NCBI RefSeq assembly: GCF_001723605.1
Contig: NZ_CP017111.1
Span: forward strand, 2,232,001-2,296,000
Length of the DNA stretch: 64,000 nt
Direction of reading: 5' to 3'
Source: Sulfurospirillum halorespirans DSM 13726
Lineage (GTDB): Bacteria > Campylobacterota > Campylobacteria > Campylobacterales > Sulfurospirillaceae
Shown: positions 38,463 through 47,728 of the stretch, piece after piece
Layout of the letters: the number at the start of each line of letters is the position of its first letter
Numbering within the stretch: position 1 is the first letter of the stretch
Program-made: the position numbers and the translations under genes
Notes under the pieces: generated by a model
What the model was told of the DNA's origin: nothing
Seen by the model: only the letters and a program-made list of their open reading frames with translations
Database searches by the model: none

Positions 38463-39133
38463 AACGCAATCACTCCTGCAAAACGTCCTGTAATTTTATC
38501 TCTTCGGTAGGAAAAATAACGGCTATCGCAACAGGTACATACCTCTGAAACCATTATATTTTTCCGCTTGATGCCCATGTCTAAGAATGCCTTTAAATTC
38601 GCGTTTTGTAAATCTAAAAAGTATTTTCCACTCTTTACATGTAAAAAAGATTCAAGCCCTTGGGTGGCTTCAATGCCCACTTCATAACAGCACGAACGAA
38701 TCGAAGGTCCCATCCAAATGGTAAGCTCTTCCATTCGTGTTCCAAAACTTTCAGCCATTGCACGAGCACATTTTTGCCCGACCTGCAAAAGCGTTCCAAC
38801 ACGTCCCGCATGCGCCACACCAATGGCATGATGCCTTTCATCGTAGTACAAAATAGGAATGCAATCCGCCACCATCACTGCAAGTGCGATGCCTGAAACA
38901 TCGGTGATCATCGCATCACACGTTGGCATCTCATCGCCACTGTGGATCTGCGTGATCGTATCACCATGCACTTGATCCATAAACACCAACTGTGAAACGC
39001 CCAGTTTTGCTTTTAAAATCTCCCGATTTTGGGTTACATGTAAAGCCGTATCGTTTACATGTAACCCCAGATTGAGACTCTCAAACGGCGCTTCGCTCAC
39101 ACCCTCAAAGCGGTTGGTAAAAAGATGCTGCAT
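38459..39133 (-). CDS. pgeF: Peptidoglycan editing factor PgeF (YfiH/laccase-domain protein)
   Basis: A 224-residue DUF152/YfiH protein. Members have been linked to removal of wrong amino acids from cell-wall precursors and to purine nucleoside cleavage. It shows MDQVHGD, ADCIPIL and the metal site HAGRVGT, later followed by CTCCDSRYFSYRRD. The start is ATG 39133, one base into the ribE stop (TGATG); the longer frame from 39169 lies inside ribE. It carries three perfect palindromes (38635, 39034, 39055), more than any other gene here, and two of them form an inverted pair. Confidence 0.9.
   Translation of the reverse strand: MQHLFTNRFEGVSEAPFESLNLGLHVNDTALHVTQNREILKAKLGVSQLVFMDQVHGDTITQIHSGDEMPTCDAMITDVSGIALAVMVADCIPILYYDERHHAIGVAHAGRVGTLLQVGQKCARAMAESFGTRMEELTIWMGPSIRSCCYEVGIEATQGLESFLHVKSGKYFLDLQNANLKAFLDMGIKRKNIMVSEVCTCCDSRYFSYRRDKITGRFAGVIAL
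39031..39067. repeat. Paired palindromes forming a 14-bp inverted repeat in pgeF
   Basis: Two TTACATGTAA copies are arranged so that 39031-39044 pairs perfectly with 39054-39067 across a 9-base loop. It lies in coding sequence and is read as LHVND..LHVTQ. Confidence 0.85.
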
Positions 39134-39741
39134 CAATAAATCGCCATAATGCGATCCACGCTGTTCCAATCTAACCCCTCTTTTTTAGAAAACATGTGGT
39201 GAAGGTAGCGTGCAAACATATCGGTCTCAACATTCACACGTCGCCCTAGTTTATACGTGCCAATCAATGTCTGCGCTAGGGTGTGTGGAATGATCGTCAA
39301 ACGGAAGCTTTTTTCGTTCACATCATTCACCGTCAAACTCACGCCATCGATGGTAATGCTTCCCTTTGGAATCACATAAATAAGCTGTTTTGTGGGAATA
39401 CTCACCTCAATGTCCAACCCATTCTCTTTTTGATCCAGCTTCTCAATCACACCCACGCAATCCACATGCCCTTGCACCATATGCCCATCAAGTCGGTCTC
39501 CCAAAGCAAGGGCGGGTTCAATATGCACCTTGCCTTTCAGGTTTTCAACCGCCAGCAAAGATCGACTCTCCTGTGAGAGTTCCACGCTAAACCCACCTTC
39601 AAAAAGGGAGATAACGGTCAAACACGCACCATTGATTGCAATGCTATCGCCAATTTTAGGTTTATACGTCGCACGAAGCGTTAAAATAGGAGTGGTATAG
39701 CTGAGCACTTCTGCAAACTCTCGAATCAAGCCTGTAAACAT
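39133..39741 (-). CDS. ribE: Riboflavin synthase, alpha subunit
   Basis: A 202-residue enzyme dismuting two lumazines to riboflavin. It has the repeated lumazine-binding barrels: MFTGLIREFAEV and GACLTVIS in the first, HMVQGHVDCVG and VSLTVNDV in the second. The length is standard. No FMN riboswitch is visible upstream, where only a short gap with a -10 box is found. It is the first gene of a ribE-pgeF-hypothetical unit. Confidence 0.94.
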   Translation of the reverse strand: MFTGLIREFAEVLSYTTPILTLRATYKPKIGDSIAINGACLTVISLFEGGFSVELSQESRSLLAVENLKGKVHIEPALALGDRLDGHMVQGHVDCVGVIEKLDQKENGLDIEVSIPTKQLIYVIPKGSITIDGVSLTVNDVNEKSFRLTIIPHTLAQTLIGTYKLGRRVNVETDMFARYLHHMFSKKEGLDWNSVDRIMAIY

Positions 39742-39771
39742 TATTTAACCTTTTTACAATTTCTATGATTT

Positions 39772-39777
39772 ATTATA
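39772..39777 (-). promoter_or_regulatory. -10 box of the ribE operon
   Basis: Read on the minus strand, TATAAT lies about 30 bases before the ribE ATG at 39741. Confidence 0.5.
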
Positions 39778-39859
39778 ACGCTTTTATCATTGAACTATTC
39801 TAAGAGAGCAAAAGCCCTAAAAAAGGGATTTCAAAAAGTTTTTCTTAAAAAAATATTAG

Positions 39860-39865
39860 TATAAT
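39860..39865 (+). promoter_or_regulatory. -10 box of the chemoreceptor gene
   Basis: TATAAT lies 31 bases before the ATG at 39897, after a poly-A stretch. The gene has AGGAG as ribosome site. Confidence 0.5.
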
Positions 39866-39896
39866 CGTTTAAAATGTTCTTGCAGGAGATACCGTT

Positions 39897-41849
39897 ATGA
39901 AGAATTGGACCATTGCGCAAAAGATTTATATTCCTCTCTTTGGAGGGCTCTTTATTGGGCTTATTCTGATACTTTTTACGTCATATCTGAGCATTCAAGG
40001 GATCGAAAAAGATGTGTATGCCAAAGAAAAAGGCGAACTCAGTGTCTATGTCAAAAACCAACTCGAAGCCCAATACGACGTTGCCCTAACCAACGCGATT
40101 ACTATTGCGTCTAATTATTACGTGATCGAATCACTTCTCAACAATGACCGTGACATTGCCATCAAAGGGCTAGGAGCGCTGACCAAGCTCTACAAAGAGA
40201 AGACCGATTTTAAAGAGGCGCAGATTCACATTCACACGCAAGACATCAAAAGTTTCCTCAGAGAGTGGATGCCCAAAAAATTTGGTGATGATCTCTCCAG
40301 TTTTCGTCATACCATCAAAAAAGTCAAAGAGACCAAACAGCCACTCACCGCTATCGAAATGGGCGTTGCGGGCATGTCGTTGCGAGGCGTTGCTCCCATT
40401 GTCAAAGATAACGCGTATTTAGGTTCTGTCGAATTTATCGACACCTTTGATGCCGCGGTTCAAAATGCCAAAGACGATATTGGGGCGAGCGTGCTTTTTT
40501 TGACCGAGAAAAAACAGCTTAACCTCAGCGCCACCGCTAAAGACGCACTTCTTGCCAAAGACACCGCCCTTTCTCAGAAAAAAGAGATCACCGATATGAA
40601 ACTTTTTGAAGAGATCAAAGACCTTGATCTTAACTCACAAGGGGCTAGCTTCTTTACCCCCTCCTATTTTGTCGTCAGAGACGAGCTCAAAGCCTTCGAT
40701 GGAAGCAAAGCAGGTGAAGTGTTAATCGCTAAAAAAATTACCGCCGTCAAAGCAGTTGTCCATGAAGCGCAATCGGCTGTGATTAAACTCATCATTACGA
40801 TGTCGATCATTACACTACTGGTTATGGCGATGCTGATCGTGACACTTAAAAAATCGGTGATTGATCCTGTGAAAGAGCTTAAAATGCGTGCCGAGAACCT
40901 CTCCAGTGGTGATGGCGATCTGACCAAAAAGATGGAGATCAAAAGTGGCGATGAGATAGGTCTCGCTTCTATTGCCTTTAATCTTTTCATCGATAAAGTC
41001 AGAAACACTGTCAGTATGGCAAAATCTTCAAGCAATGAGAATGCCTCCGTTGCCAATGAACTCAGCTCCACAGCCCTTGAAGTCGGACGCAGAGCGGAAG
41101 AGACCTCGTTGATCGTCAATGCAACCAACCACATGTCTCGCACCATCAAAGAAGAGCTCTCCCTCTCACTGCAAAAAGCCAAACAGTCTGAAGTAGAGAT
41201 CTCCGAAGCGCATGCAAAGCTGACCAATGCCAAAAATCAGATCTTAAAACTTGCCAATCAGGTTGAGTCCAGTGCGAGCACGGAAGTGGAACTGGCACGT
41301 CAAATTTCACAGCTGAGCAATGATGCAGACCAAGTTAAAGGCGTTTTAACGGTGATCTCTGACATCGCCGATCAAACCAATTTACTCGCCCTCAATGCTG
41401 CCATTGAAGCGGCGCGTGCGGGAGAACATGGACGTGGTTTTGCCGTGGTTGCCGATGAAGTCCGTAATTTAGCGGAACGTACTCAAAAAAGCCTCACAGA
41501 GATCAACGCGACGATCAATGTCATTGTGCAAGCGATTAATGACGCCAGTGATCACATGAAGGTCAATTCACAAAGCATGGAAAACCTGACGAAGATTGCG
41601 ACGGAAGTGGAGAAAAATATCAACGAAACCGCTGTGATTATGGATAATGCAACCGTTTCGAGTGAAAACACCGTGCATGATTATATTAACACGGGGAAGA
41701 AAATTGATGACATTGTCATTAAAATCGAAGAGATCAACACGATTACGGTGAGCAACACGCGCAGTATGGAAGAGGTCAGCAGTGCGACCGAGCATCTCAG
41801 CGACCTCACCGAAAAACTCAACAACGTTTTAGGAAATTTTAGAACCTAG
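39897..41849 (+). CDS. Methyl-accepting chemotaxis protein
   Basis: A 650-residue transmembrane receptor. An N-terminal helix (residues 13-35), a periplasmic sensor of about 260 residues and a second helix near residue 300 are followed by a HAMP domain. A long coiled-coil signalling domain has the hairpin tip [37 protein letters not shown]. No C-terminal CheB/CheR pentapeptide is seen. The sensor contains no motif that I can link to a ligand. It is transcribed alone and is the longest stretch of plus-strand sequence without the dispersed palindrome. Confidence 0.95.
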   Translation: MKNWTIAQKIYIPLFGGLFIGLILILFTSYLSIQGIEKDVYAKEKGELSVYVKNQLEAQYDVALTNAITIASNYYVIESLLNNDRDIAIKGLGALTKLYKEKTDFKEAQIHIHTQDIKSFLREWMPKKFGDDLSSFRHTIKKVKETKQPLTAIEMGVAGMSLRGVAPIVKDNAYLGSVEFIDTFDAAVQNAKDDIGASVLFLTEKKQLNLSATAKDALLAKDTALSQKKEITDMKLFEEIKDLDLNSQGASFFTPSYFVVRDELKAFDGSKAGEVLIAKKITAVKAVVHEAQSAVIKLIITMSIITLLVMAMLIVTLKKSVIDPVKELKMRAENLSSGDGDLTKKMEIKSGDEIGLASIAFNLFIDKVRNTVSMAKSSSNENASVANELSSTALEVGRRAEETSLIVNATNHMSRTIKEELSLSLQKAKQSEVEISEAHAKLTNAKNQILKLANQVESSASTEVELARQISQLSNDADQVKGVLTVISDIADQTNLLALNAAIEAARAGEHGRGFAVVADEVRNLAERTQKSLTEINATINVIVQAINDASDHMKVNSQSMENLTKIATEVEKNINETAVIMDNATVSSENTVHDYINTGKKIDDIVIKIEEINTITVSNTRSMEEVSSATEHLSDLTEKLNNVLGNFRT

Positions 41850-41851
41850 AG

Positions 41852-41874
41852 GCAAGAAGCATTACGCTTCTTGC
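41852..41874. terminator. Bidirectional terminator between the chemoreceptor gene and pxpC
   Basis: A 9-bp stem (41852-41860 with 41866-41874) and 5-base loop lies between two convergent genes and includes the pxpC stop codon. It lacks a long T-run on either side. Confidence 0.6.
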
Positions 41875-42791
41875 GCTTTAAAAAAGGTGTAAAAGGCTCT
41901 CATTGCTCTTTGCGCCTCCTTCAAACTTACCTCTTTAAATTTCACTTTCCCACCCGCTTTGAGTTGCGCGAGTTTAAAACAATCCACAGCGATAATGGAG
42001 CCAATTTTAGGATACCCCCCAATCGTTTGACGCTCTTTTAACAGCACGATCGGCTCACCATGACTGGGCACTTGCACCGCACCATAACAGATAGGCTCAG
42101 AGAGAATGCCCGTAGATGAAGGTACAACTTTTTCGCCACTGAGACGGTACCCCATGCGATCACCCTCGCCTTTGAACGTATAGACACTGTTGAAAAACGT
42201 CTCTTGTGCTTTAGTATCGAACATCGCTTCTTGGTAGCCTTTGACCAGACGCACGGTGATGGTATCGGGATATTTTGGGATAAATTTTCGCTCTAGTTTT
42301 CGTCGATCCACAGGGCACCTGTTTCCAAAGGTGTGCAACAAATCTCCCGTTTTGAGCTTACGTCCTTCAAGCCCTCCCAACCCCTCTTTCAAACTGGTAG
42401 AATAGCTTCCATACGCAAAAGGCGTTTGAAATCCTCCTGCAACGGCGATGTAGGCAAATTGCCCTTCGTTGGCAAAACCAAAGGTGATCACATCCCCACG
42501 CCTCAGCAGATGGGTCTGCCACAAAGCAATACTGTGTCCGTTACATGTAGGCTGCATATTAGCCCCGCAAATCGCGATGCACATCTCACTTCTGGCTTTA
42601 AATGAAGCACCACCCATGGCGATCTCAATGGCAGGTGTGTTAAACGCATTGCCCACAAGAAGATTCGCATATCCAAATGCCATCTCATCCATCGCACCAC
42701 TTTGCGTCAAGCCAATGTCACTAAAACCCCGACGCCCCGCATCTTGAATCGAGCTTTGAAGTCCACCGTTTTCAACGATAAAACCGTTCAT
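41862..42791 (-). CDS. pxpC: 5-oxoprolinase subunit C (biotin-dependent carboxyltransferase-like, KipA)
   Basis: A 309-residue cyclophilin-like protein of the KipA/PxpC family, subunit of the ATP-dependent enzyme that opens 5-oxoproline to glutamate. It shows GLQSSIQDAGRRGF, SGAMDE, AICGANM and SSTGILSEPICYGAVQVP with PIVLLKERQTIGGYPKIG, all family hallmarks. The ATG overlaps the pxpB stop (ATGA). It is the last gene of a TRAP-pxpABC run. Near copies of the palindrome lie at 42541 and 42853. Confidence 0.92.
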   Translation of the reverse strand: MNGFIVENGGLQSSIQDAGRRGFSDIGLTQSGAMDEMAFGYANLLVGNAFNTPAIEIAMGGASFKARSEMCIAICGANMQPTCNGHSIALWQTHLLRRGDVITFGFANEGQFAYIAVAGGFQTPFAYGSYSTSLKEGLGGLEGRKLKTGDLLHTFGNRCPVDRRKLERKFIPKYPDTITVRLVKGYQEAMFDTKAQETFFNSVYTFKGEGDRMGYRLSGEKVVPSSTGILSEPICYGAVQVPSHGEPIVLLKERQTIGGYPKIGSIIAVDCFKLAQLKAGGKVKFKEVSLKEAQRAMRAFYTFFKAQEA

Positions 42792-43471
42792 AGCTCACCT
42801 CCTAGCTTTAAAAATTCCTCTTTGGAGATGGATTCATAACGCACATGATCGCCTACATGTAAAAGAGAAAGCCCCTCATACGAAGCATCAAACATCGCAG
42901 TAGGTGTTCGCCCCAACACTTTCCAGCCTCCTGGACTTTGGGTAGGATACACTGCGGTTTGGCGATCGGCAATGGAGACACTGCCTTTGGGAACCGCCTT
43001 TCTTGGACTCGCTAAACGGGGCGTCGCCAAACGTTCATCGATCTCGCCAAGGTAAGCAAATCCTGGTGCAAACCCAATCGCATAGACCGTGTACAACCCT
43101 TTTACATGTAAAGCGATAATCTCCTCCACACTGAGGTTTTTTTCCTGCGCTAACAGCTCCAAATCAAGTCCGACCTCGCGCCCATAATAGACAGGAATCG
43201 TGATGATTTTAGGCTCGTTAAGCATAAGTGCTTCTGCTTGATGGATGCTGTTTTCGATGATCTCGCAGACCGCATCAAAATCAAAACGCATCACATCGTA
43301 ACTCACCATCAACGACGCGTAGGAGGGAATGATCTCGTAAAAGCCTTCTTGGTTCTTTGCTTTAAGCGCTTGATAGGCTTTTTGAACCTCTTGGGAAATC
43401 AAAGGATCGATTGTGGTTCCAAAATAGACAATAACGGACGATTCTGAGGCAATGGCATAACGTCTACTCAC
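42788..43471 (-). CDS. pxpB: 5-oxoprolinase subunit B (KipI)
   Basis: A 227-residue protein of the KipI/PxpB family. It has the conserved IPVYYG segment, the central YAIGFAPGFAYLGEID and the C-terminal TAVYPTQSPGGWKVLGRT. In Bacillus KipI inhibits a sporulation kinase, but with PxpA and PxpC beside it the oxoprolinase role is far likelier. It overlaps both neighbours by ATGA. The palindrome at 43102 is read ALHVK. Confidence 0.93.
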   Translation of the reverse strand: MSRRYAIASESSVIVYFGTTIDPLISQEVQKAYQALKAKNQEGFYEIIPSYASLMVSYDVMRFDFDAVCEIIENSIHQAEALMLNEPKIITIPVYYGREVGLDLELLAQEKNLSVEEIIALHVKGLYTVYAIGFAPGFAYLGEIDERLATPRLASPRKAVPKGSVSIADRQTAVYPTQSPGGWKVLGRTPTAMFDASYEGLSLLHVGDHVRYESISKEEFLKLGGEL

Positions 43472-44199
43472 ATGCTTTTCCTAAGAGTTTCTACCATGGC
43501 AACAGCTTCTTCATTGTCGCCATGCACACACAAGGTATCGGCTCGAAGTGCGATTCTTTTCCCCGAAATGGTCTCCAAAACACCCTCTTTTTGAAGCAGT
43601 TTCAACCGCTCAATCACGGATTGAACGTCATGCAACACCGCACCTTTTTGCGTTCTTGGTACTAAAAGACCGCTATCATCGTACGCACGATCGGCAAAGA
43701 CTTCATAGATCAGCTCTAAGCCAAGTTCTTTGGCAATCGCTTCTTGCTTGGAAGTATCCACCATCGAGAGAATCATCAGTTTTAGTTTTGGATTTACCCG
43801 CGCTACGGCGGTTGCTACGGCTTTAAAAATGCGCTCATCTTTCATCATATCGTTGTAAAGCCCACCGTGCGGTTTGACATACGAAAGCGTTGCACCATTA
43901 GCCGTTGCAAAGCCTTGAAGTGCGCCAATTTGATAAATCACCATCGACTCAACCTCATCCAAAGAGCAGACCATGCTTCGTCTACCAAAACCCATCAAAT
44001 CAGGATATGCAGGGTGCGCACCAATACTCACACCATGCTTCAACGCCAATTTAATGGAGCGATCCATGATGAGCGGATCGCCCGCATGAAACCCACAGGC
44101 AAAATTTGCCATATCAACATAAGGCATTATCGCCTCATCCAACCCCATCTTCCACGAGCCAAAACTCTCGCCCGCATCACAGTTTAATTTTATACTCAT
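43468..44199 (-). CDS. pxpA: 5-oxoprolinase subunit A (LamB/YcsF)
   Basis: A 243-residue protein of the LamB/YcsF family. It opens LNCDAGESFGSWKMG and continues NFACGFHAGDP, GAHPAYPD and VKPHGGLYN, the conserved polar residues of the putative active site. It is coupled by ATGA both to the TRAP permease upstream and to pxpB downstream. The unbroken coupling suggests that the TRAP substrate is 5-oxoproline or a compound that yields it. Confidence 0.94.
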   Translation of the reverse strand: MSIKLNCDAGESFGSWKMGLDEAIMPYVDMANFACGFHAGDPLIMDRSIKLALKHGVSIGAHPAYPDLMGFGRRSMVCSLDEVESMVIYQIGALQGFATANGATLSYVKPHGGLYNDMMKDERIFKAVATAVARVNPKLKLMILSMVDTSKQEAIAKELGLELIYEVFADRAYDDSGLLVPRTQKGAVLHDVQSVIERLKLLQKEGVLETISGKRIALRADTLCVHGDNEEAVAMVETLRKSM

Positions 44200-45530
44200 C
44201 CGATCATCCTATTGGGTAAATAAAAGACTATTTCTGGGAACAATGTTACCATAGCCGTAATTAAAACCATTATAAGGAAAAAGGGCATTGTTGCTCGAAT
44301 AATAAAGCCTATTTTTTCACCAGAGATGCTCTGAATGACAAAAAGGGAAAAGCCAACAGGCGGTGTGATCTGTGCCATCTCCACCATAAAAACTAAAAAG
44401 ATGCCAAACCAAAGAGCATCAAACCCTGCTAACGTGACAATAGGAAGGACAATAGGCAGTGTCATAACCACCATGGAGATACCATCTAACATCATCCCAA
44501 GAATGATATACATGATCGCTATAACCACAACAAGCATCAAAGGCGTTAAGCCCATAGAAGCGATAAATTCACTGATGGCACGCGCAATACCTAAAAAACC
44601 GACGACTTGCGATAAAAAGCCCGCTCCAGCGATGATGAAGCTGATCATGACCGTGGTTTTAATCGTATTGGCAAGCGCTATTTTGAAAATGGCAAAACTA
44701 AAGCTTTTAAAATAGAGCGCAAGTAAGATCGAAAAAAATACTCCCAAAGCCGCGGCTTCCGTTGGTGTCGCAATACCAGCATAGATACTTCCAATCACCA
44801 CCGTGATGAGGAGTAACACGGGAAAAAGCTCTTTAAGAGATGCCGCTCTTTGCGCCCAGGTGAAGTGTTCTTTGCTGGCAGGAACAACACCTTTATCCAA
44901 AAATGCCACCACCATAATATAAAGAGAATACGACGTTGCCAGTAAAAGACCAGGAAGGATGCCTGCAATAAACAATCGACCAATAGAGACATCCGCTAAA
45001 ACACCGTAAATAATCATAATAAGACTCGGAGGAATCAAAAAGCCTAGCGTTCCACTGCCAGCCAGTGAGCCAAGGGCTAAAGATTTGCTGTAGCCTCTTT
45101 TATGCAATTCATCCAATGTAATTTTTCCAACCGTTGCCGTGGTCGCCGCAGATGAGCCAGAAACAGCTGCAAAGAGAGAACATGCCGCCACATTGATGTG
45201 CAGTAATCGCCCAGGAACACTGCTAAGCCAAGGAACCAAACCGTTAAAAAGTTTGTTGGAGATCGAAGAGTAGTGCAAAAGCTCACCCATTAAAATAAAC
45301 ATCGGCAAGGATGCAAGCGACCATGAATTCATAGAATCATAAATAGAACCCGCAAGTAAATTGCCTATCTTATTGATAATGCTAATGGCAGGAGGAAGGT
45401 GATGATCATAAATGAGCATTCCAAAAATACCTGTGAGGAAAAGTGATGCCCCAATCCAAATGGACGAAAGTAAAAAGAGAAACATAACACCAATCAGCAC
45501 CGCTGATAATAGAAGTGGATCAGCAATCAT
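44196..45530 (-). CDS. dctM: TRAP transporter large permease (DctM)
   Basis: A 444-residue membrane protein with about twelve helices. It has the DctM-type GVPIFVAL-like region and the conserved SGSSAATTATVG and GSGTLGFLIPPSLIMIIYG stretches. It forms the ion-coupled translocation unit with DctQ. The start is ATG 45530, which overlaps the dctQ end by 11 bases. An upstream in-frame start at 45560 is less likely. It is followed without gap by pxpA. Confidence 0.93.
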   Translation of the reverse strand: MIADPLLLSAVLIGVMFLFLLSSIWIGASLFLTGIFGMLIYDHHLPPAISIINKIGNLLAGSIYDSMNSWSLASLPMFILMGELLHYSSISNKLFNGLVPWLSSVPGRLLHINVAACSLFAAVSGSSAATTATVGKITLDELHKRGYSKSLALGSLAGSGTLGFLIPPSLIMIIYGVLADVSIGRLFIAGILPGLLLATSYSLYIMVVAFLDKGVVPASKEHFTWAQRAASLKELFPVLLLITVVIGSIYAGIATPTEAAALGVFFSILLALYFKSFSFAIFKIALANTIKTTVMISFIIAGAGFLSQVVGFLGIARAISEFIASMGLTPLMLVVVIAIMYIILGMMLDGISMVVMTLPIVLPIVTLAGFDALWFGIFLVFMVEMAQITPPVGFSLFVIQSISGEKIGFIIRATMPFFLIMVLITAMVTLFPEIVFYLPNRMIG

Positions 45531-46011
45531 GATGTCCCATCCTTTGGAGTATAAATGCAATCACCGCCATACTAAACAGTGCAAAACCTAAAGGCAGTGC
45601 CAGTTGGGGTATAAAAAGTGGGGTAGCCGATACTCCCTCAGAAACAACGCCTGTTTGGTATGAATCCCATGTCAGCAACACCGTACGATAAAAAATAAAC
45701 AAAAGTAACCCAACGGTGCTCAGACCAGCAAAGATATCAACCCAAGAAGAGGCTTTGGTCGATAACTTAGCCGTCAAAAAGGTAATACGAATATGCCCAT
45801 CTCGCAAAAATGTATGCCCAAAACCAAAACAGACAAGGGCTAAGTAAAGATACCCACTGTACTCATCCGCACGCATCGTCGAAGTATTAAAAAAGTAGCG
45901 CAAGGTTATCTCGACCAAGATCAAAGCCACAAGCATGATCAACAATATTGAAGCGATAAAAACTCCCCCAAGGGAGAGTTTTCGCGCAGTCTCAATGAAA
46001 AAATGTCTCAT
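45520..46011 (-). CDS. dctQ: TRAP transporter small permease (DctQ)
   Basis: A 163-residue membrane protein with four helices and the family features EITLRYFFNTS and the DEYSGYLYLALV segment. It partners DctM. It overlaps dctP by ATGA. As usual the sequence is poorly conserved, and the call is helped by its place between dctP and dctM. Confidence 0.91.
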   Translation of the reverse strand: MRHFFIETARKLSLGGVFIASILLIMLVALILVEITLRYFFNTSTMRADEYSGYLYLALVCFGFGHTFLRDGHIRITFLTAKLSTKASSWVDIFAGLSTVGLLLFIFYRTVLLTWDSYQTGVVSEGVSATPLFIPQLALPLGFALFSMAVIAFILQRMGHHDC

Positions 46012-46967
46012 TGCTTTTTATATTCCGTAAAGATTTTTTTGATCATAGGATCAGCGTCCATCAGATACGCATCCAGCATTTTTTGAGCAACCGCATCCAA
46101 CTCTTTTTTAAGCTCAGGGCTTGCCTCTGTGATCCTAACGCCATTATCGGAGATCAATTTTAATGCTACAGCATCTTCTGTTTTACTGGCTTCCCACTGC
46201 GATTTTTCAATTTGCTCAGCCGCTTTTAACAGCGCATCTTGTTGTGCTTTATCTAAGCTTTTCCAGTAATCTAGGTTAATCGTCACGGCTTGCAATGGAT
46301 AGGCATAGTTAATTTTTGTAAAATCACTCAAAACTTCCCAAAATTTTCCATCTTTTCCAGAAGCCGAAGAGGTGACCACTGAATTTACCATGCCCGTGCT
46401 AAGTGCTGAATAGACTTCACCCCATGGCAATGCCACAGAACTTCCTCCCACCATGGTGATAAAATCAGCCGAGTTTTTATCGTAAGTTCTGGTTTTAAGA
46501 TCACTAAAATCCGCTTTAGTATTCATCGGTTTTTTAGTGTAGAGCCCACTCGGCGGCCAAGAGACGGCGTAGAGCATTTTTTGATTCCATGTGGCGGCGG
46601 CTTTTTCATACGCAGGCTTTGAGATTTGATAGAGTTTATACGCGTCATCATAAGAATGTGCTACAAACGGTAACGCAGAAATACCAAACACCTTACCTCC
46701 ACCTGCTGTGAAAGGGATGAACATATCTGTCATGGCAACCGTGCCATCTTTGACCGCTTGAAGCGGGCTACCTTTCACCAGTGAGCCTCCCGCATGAACC
46801 GTGATTTTCACACTGCCTTTGGTGTACTCATCCACCAACGCTGCAAACTGTTCTGCACCCTTTGTATGGACGTTGTTTGCTCCATAAATGGCGTTAAGAT
46901 CCATTTTAATTGTGGCCGCCATCAAGGCGCCAACCGTACATGAAAGAAGAACCAATTTTCGTAACAT
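46008..46967 (-). CDS. dctP: TRAP transporter substrate-binding protein (DctP)
   Basis: A 319-residue periplasmic binding protein with a signal peptide (LRKLVLLSCTVGALMAA). It has the DctP-type KGAEQFAALVDEYTKG and the substrate-carboxylate region around LKTRTYDKNSADF, with VALPWGEVYSALSTGMVNSV after it. The arginine in the former normally holds a carboxylate, fitting an organic acid such as 5-oxoproline. The ligand itself is inferred from the pxp genes. Confidence 0.93.
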   Translation of the reverse strand: MLRKLVLLSCTVGALMAATIKMDLNAIYGANNVHTKGAEQFAALVDEYTKGSVKITVHAGGSLVKGSPLQAVKDGTVAMTDMFIPFTAGGGKVFGISALPFVAHSYDDAYKLYQISKPAYEKAAATWNQKMLYAVSWPPSGLYTKKPMNTKADFSDLKTRTYDKNSADFITMVGGSSVALPWGEVYSALSTGMVNSVVTSSASGKDGKFWEVLSDFTKINYAYPLQAVTINLDYWKSLDKAQQDALLKAAEQIEKSQWEASKTEDAVALKLISDNGVRITEASPELKKELDAVAQKMLDAYLMDADPMIKKIFTEYKKQ

Positions 46968-47047
46968 ACTGCACTCCTTAAAAAAGTTTTGAACACATCT
47001 TAACAGAGTGCGGTGAGAAAAAAGTGGGGAAAAAAGAGCTGTATTGC

Positions 47048-47728
47048 TTAAAAAATAAGCCGATACCCTTCTTGGGGGAGATTCTCTAAAAACTCTATTG
47101 TTACCTTTTTACGCAAATCTTTAATAAACGTTTTAAGGGCTTCGCTGCTCATGACTTTTCCATCCCAAAGGGTATCTTCGATCTGTGCATAGGTTGTAAT
47201 TTTTTTCTGATTCTGTAGCAATAAAAGCAAAAAATCTTTCTCTCGTTTGTTGAGGCTAATTTCAAGCTCTTTCAAAAACAGTTTTCGCTCTAATGGAGAG
47301 AATAAAAGATCCCGTCCTAGTTTGATACGCCCAATCAATTTGCCATCCAGTGCGCGTTTAATGCCCTCTAAAAGGCGCTCAGCATTGGCTGGTTTGAGAA
47401 TAAAATGATCAATTTTAAGATTAATCAGCTCCATTAAATACTCCTCTTTACTGTACGCGGTCAGCATAATAATAGGCGTTTGTTTATCGTTTTGACGAAT
47501 GGTTGCAACCAACTCCACGCCGCTCATGCCATTCATCCCAATATCGCTAATAATCAAATCAGGATGGTGCGCCTCATAAAGCGCTAACCCTTCAAATCCA
47601 TGACGTGCTTCATAGACGGTTCCAAAATAGTAGGAGAGTGTCTTTGCCAATCGTGCACGAATGCCCTCCTCATCTTCAACACATAAAACGCTCATAGATT
47701 TTAATGCTTCTAAGGATGCTTCCATCAC
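47048..47728 (-). CDS. Response regulator (OmpR-like)
   Basis: A 226-residue regulator. The receiver domain has CVEDEEG, the phospho-acceptor in LIISDIGMNGMSG and the conserved lysine in FILKPA. A winged-helix DNA-binding domain follows, with DLLFSPLERKLF and NKREKDFLLLL, and it ends EGYRLIF. It is coupled to the sensor kinase by ATGA. Lying directly upstream of dctP in the same direction, it is the likely regulator of the TRAP-pxp operon. Confidence 0.92.
   Translation of the reverse strand: MMEASLEALKSMSVLCVEDEEGIRARLAKTLSYYFGTVYEARHGFEGLALYEAHHPDLIISDIGMNGMSGVELVATIRQNDKQTPIIMLTAYSKEEYLMELINLKIDHFILKPANAERLLEGIKRALDGKLIGRIKLGRDLLFSPLERKLFLKELEISLNKREKDFLLLLLQNQKKITTYAQIEDTLWDGKVMSSEALKTFIKDLRKKVTIEFLENLPQEGYRLIF

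Noticed and set aside
39742-39896. FMN riboswitch before ribE
   Set aside because: The gap is short and shows none of the conserved FMN-element stretches, only a -10 box on each strand.
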